From Helicobacteraceae bacterium (lineage in GTDB: Bacteria; Campylobacterota; Campylobacteria; Campylobacterales; SZUA-545): a stretch of DNA of 55,727 bases. The notes beneath the pieces were generated by a model. The model searched no databases, was not told where the DNA came from, and saw nothing but the letters and a program-made list of their open reading frames with translations. Position 1 is the stretch's first letter. Every line of letters begins with the position of its first letter. The translations under genes were made by a program, and so were the position numbers. The DNA is taken from contig JAIRNH010000021.1 in the NCBI GenBank assembly GCA_031258155.1, forward strand, positions 1 to 55,727, written 5' to 3'. Of the stretch, positions 54,021-55,727 are shown one piece after another.

Positions 54021-54083
54021 TAGCATTCTCGCGGAAATTAAGCTACTATACGCGCCTGAACGTTCGCAATTAAGGAAAGGTTT

Positions 54084-54578
54084 ATGGCGCAAACGGCTAC
54101 CACGCAGGACACCCGCTACAAACAGGTCGATAGGGCAATGCGCAAGCTCGGCTACGAGAAAAGCGCGTTGATAGAGGCTCTGCATGTGGCGCAAGAGGTG
54201 TTTGGCTATCTAGAAAACGACGTTTTGAGTTTTATAGCGGCGGGATTAAGACTGCCGCAAAGCAAGGTTTACGGCGTAGCGACCTTTTATAAGTATTTTC
54301 AACTAAAGCCAAAAGGCAAGCACGCCTGCGTCGTATGCACGGGCACCGCCTGTTATATTAAAGGCGCGAATAAGTTGATCGAGGCTATGGAGAAAAAATA
54401 CGGGATCAAGCCCGGCGAAACGACGGAAGACGGCGAACTTTCGCTTTTGACCGCCCGCTGTTTCGGATCGTGTTCGCTCGCCGCCGTCGCGGTGTTTGAC
54501 AAACGGACGGTCGGCTATCTTAACGAGGAGAGCGTAATCGCCGAAAGCGAAAAGATGACAAGCGCCGCAAACGATTAA
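54084..54578 (+). CDS. HoxE/NuoE-like [2Fe-2S] subunit, orphan
   Basis: A 164-residue thioredoxin-fold ferredoxin. The start MAQTATTQDTRYKQVDRAMR leads to ALIEALHVAQEVFGYLENDVL near 30-50, LPQSKVYGVATFYKYFQLKP near 65-84 and the cluster ligands in CTGTAC (near 90) and CFGSC (near 128-132). The blocks CVVCTGTACYIKGANKLIEA and PGETTEDGELSLLTARCFGS are closer to HoxE of bidirectional hydrogenases than to respiratory NuoE. Normally hoxF (diaphorase) follows directly; here repeats follow and no partner gene is in the window. It could be a stand-alone or displaced subunit. Confidence 0.85.
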   Translation: MAQTATTQDTRYKQVDRAMRKLGYEKSALIEALHVAQEVFGYLENDVLSFIAAGLRLPQSKVYGVATFYKYFQLKPKGKHACVVCTGTACYIKGANKLIEAMEKKYGIKPGETTEDGELSLLTARCFGSCSLAAVAVFDKRTVGYLNEESVIAESEKMTSAAND

Positions 54579-54731
54579 GCGGTCGGCAAAACGCGTCGAA
54601 ATCAAAGAGGAGATCAACGCCCGCCTTAATTTGCGCGCCGATCGCGGAAACGACGACTCTCTTTGCCATACCCGTAAAACAGTTTTTATAGACGCTAAGA
54701 TGAGTATTCGCAGATGACGATCCTCTTTACC

Positions 54732-54750
54732 ATACCCGTAAAACGGGTAT
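54732..54750. repeat. Variant palindrome ATACCCG-TAAAA-CGGGTAT
   Basis: Perfect 7-base arms with a 5-base loop. A related half-copy (CATACCCGTAAAACAG) is at 54667-54682. Belongs with the ATACCC-type palindromes of this window. Confidence 0.65.
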
Positions 54751-54822
54751 CCGACGCGCCGAAGGCGTGAAAAATCGCGTCGTTCCCGCGCCCCCCTCTC
54801 GTCATTCCCGCCCTTCCCCATC

Positions 54823-54842
54823 ATTCCCGCGTAGGCGGGAAT
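54823..54842. repeat. dRS3-like palindrome
   Basis: ATTCCC-GCGTAGGC-GGGAAT; exact 6-8-6 geometry, preceded by GTCATTCCCGCCCTTCCCC, a broken half-copy. Confidence 0.8.
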
Positions 54843-54886
54843 CCATCTCCATAATTTTCATTAGATCGCCGTTTAATCTTATTGTC

Positions 54887-54906
54887 ATTCCCACGAAGGC
54901 GGGAAT
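54887..54906. repeat. dRS3-like palindrome
   Basis: ATTCCC-ACGAAGGC-GGGAAT with the usual GTC before and CC after, 45 bases from the previous copy. The sequence between 54843 and 54886 resembles that before the palindrome at 13450 (CCTATTGTC context). Confidence 0.8.
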
Positions 54907-54998
54907 CCAAATACGCCGAAGGCGTGAAAGGAAAGATTGACTTCTGTCGGGGCGGGCGCTTTGCGGGAATAACAATGCGCGACATACCGTCCCCTCTC

Positions 54999-55147
54999 GT
55001 CATACCCGCGCGGAGCGATAGGGCGGTTTACCGCCCGTAATTGCGGAGGAAGGCGGGTATCCATCTTTGTTAAGCAATCGTAATGTTAAGCGTATTGATA
55101 GCGTTCTTTTAACTTTTTTTATGGATTCCCGCCTACGCGGGAATGAC
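54999..55147. repeat. 149-bp direct repeat, copy 1
   Basis: Starts GTCATACCCGCGCGGAGCGA and ends in a dRS3-like palindrome at 55125-55144 followed by GAC. It is nearly identical, base for base and equal in length, to 55311-55459 with only a handful of differences. Internal parts are the GGCGGTTTACCGCC palindrome and TTAAGCGTATTGATAGCG. Confidence 0.88.
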
Positions 55148-55310
55148 GGGAGAAGCGGGAATGACGAGAATGCGGATTTGCGCCTTCCTACACGCTCTCT
55201 TGCGCGCCTAGCGCTTCTACCAAGGGGCGCTCCTCCTGGTCATACCGCGTGCGGAGCAAACGCGAGCGCTTTGTAATCGCGGAGCAAAACGAGTATCCGC
55301 CTATCTCTCT

Positions 55311-55459
55311 GTCATACCCGCGCGGAGCGATAGGGCGGTTTACCGCCCGTAATTGCGGAGGAAGGCGGGTATCCATCTTTGTTAAACAATCGTAATGTTA
55401 AGCGTATTGATAGCGTTCTTTTAACCTTTTTTATGGATTCCCGCTTTCGCGGGAATGAC
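55311..55459. repeat. 149-bp direct repeat, copy 2
   Basis: Second copy, offset 312 bases from the first. It ends with ATTCCC-GCTTTCGC-GGGAAT at 55437-55456. The interval between copies carries a GCGGAGCAAACGCGAGCG module like that near 40320. Confidence 0.88.
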
Positions 55460-55576
55460 AGGGGGCGCGGAATGACGGGAGAAGCGGGAATAACGGGGAC
55501 GCTGGTTTTAGCGAAGCGAGGAAATGATAACGCGGTTAGTTTTTATGCGCGTTAGACAAGTTTGTAAATAAGGATT

Positions 55577-55615
55577 AAAAAGGCGATCGAGGCGCTTTGT
55601 TAGGCGCTCGATCGC
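55577..55615 (-). terminator. Intrinsic terminator of the flagellin gene
   Basis: On the minus strand, 11 bases after the flagellin stop: GCGATCGAG pairs with CTCGATCGC, extended by CGC/GCG across a one-base bulge, then TTTTT. A strong hairpin as expected for a very highly expressed gene. Confidence 0.8.
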
Positions 55616-55625
55616 GTTTTGTAGG

Positions 55626-55727
55626 CTACTGGAGTAGTCTTAGGACGTTTTGTTGAACGGCGTTAGCTTGGCTTAACGCGTAGCTTCCGCTTTGAATTAG
55701 AATGCTCTGTTTGCTGAAGTTAGAGCT
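55626..55727 (-). CDS. fla: Flagellin, C-terminal end only
   Basis: The last 33 codons of a flagellin gene that continues beyond the window. The minus strand reads [20 protein letters not shown] followed by [11 protein letters not shown] and a TAG. This is the conserved helical D0 end of Campylobacter/Helicobacter flagellins (typical end: [22 protein letters not shown]). Secreted through the flagellar export apparatus to build the filament. Too short for the track of full genes, but the match and the strong terminator make it secure. Which flagellin paralogue it is cannot be told. Confidence 0.92.
   Translation of the reverse strand, partial: SSNFSKQSILIQSGSYALSQANAVQQNVLRLLQ

Overview
The window reads as chromosome of a free-standing or host-associated Campylobacterota (epsilonproteobacterial) bacterium of roughly balanced GC, which is high for that phylum. 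The assignment rests on gene order that I recognise from Campylobacter and relatives: pnp / phosphoribosyltransferase / lptD / RDD / purD; gap-pgk-tpiA-fabI; TrkA-C-like protein-aroB-mscS; M16 peptidase-recG; a CetA/CetB-like split aerotaxis receptor; NrfH-NrfA ammonifying nitrite reductase; and RpoN-type promoters ahead of flagellar genes. No rRNA or tRNA gene was seen.

Layout. 1-7667 (minus): a tightly overlapping run purD, RDD membrane protein, lptD, MCE protein, phosphoribosyltransferase, pnp (pnp is cut by the window start). 7675-7858: a candidate 6S-like RNA just upstream of purD. 8007-10664: a small unknown protein, hemD and the two-gene chemoreceptor. 10778-12793 (plus): prs and an orphan Tat-exported ABC substrate-binding protein whose ribosome-binding site lies in a hairpin. 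12794-13983: a decayed island with broken DUF4160/DUF2442 genes, a TPR fragment, CRISPR-like dispersed repeats and palindromes. 13984-17666 (minus): lower glycolysis operon gap-pgk-tpiA-fabI. 17741-20718: rsfS with a duplicated 3' end, mnmA, an Rrf2 regulator and cysK. 20719-21756: about 1 kb with no intact gene. 21757-29003 (minus): murG, ftsW, an ankyrin-AMIN lipoprotein, a small membrane protein, recG and a non-catalytic M16 protein. 29105-35366 (plus): ribB(A), truD, TrkA-C-like protein, aroB, mscS. 35496-39716: a Fur-box-led TonB2-type operon (DUF3450, TtpC-like ExbB, minimal ExbB, ExbD, TonB, TPR). 39717-40656: mosaic repeats. 40657-46713 (minus): hemB-argF, then methyltransferase-YkgJ-TPR-trpC-unknown membrane protein. 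46812-47251: a small DUF4177/membrane pair. 47309-50542 (minus): flgD-flgE behind a sigma-54 promoter. 50969-53037: nrfHA. 53538-54578: a probable sigma-54-dependent unknown protein and an orphan HoxE/NuoE-like subunit. 54600-55570: palindromic mosaic repeats with a 149-bp direct repeat. 55626-55727: the 3' end of a flagellin gene with its terminator.

Biology. The genes describe a motile, respiratory bacterium: nitrate/nitrite ammonification through periplasmic multihaem cytochromes, energy taxis, iron uptake through a dedicated TonB2-type energiser, haem synthesis (hemB, hemD) to support cytochromes, and envelope building (lptD, murG, ftsW, MCE). The non-coding part is unusual: ATTCCC-N8-GGGAAT palindromes like neisserial dRS3, a repeat resembling type I-C CRISPR repeats with a conserved 'spacer' in several places and orientations, and frequent GCGATCGC octamers like cyanobacterial HIP1. 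All calls come from reading the sequence; no database search was run.
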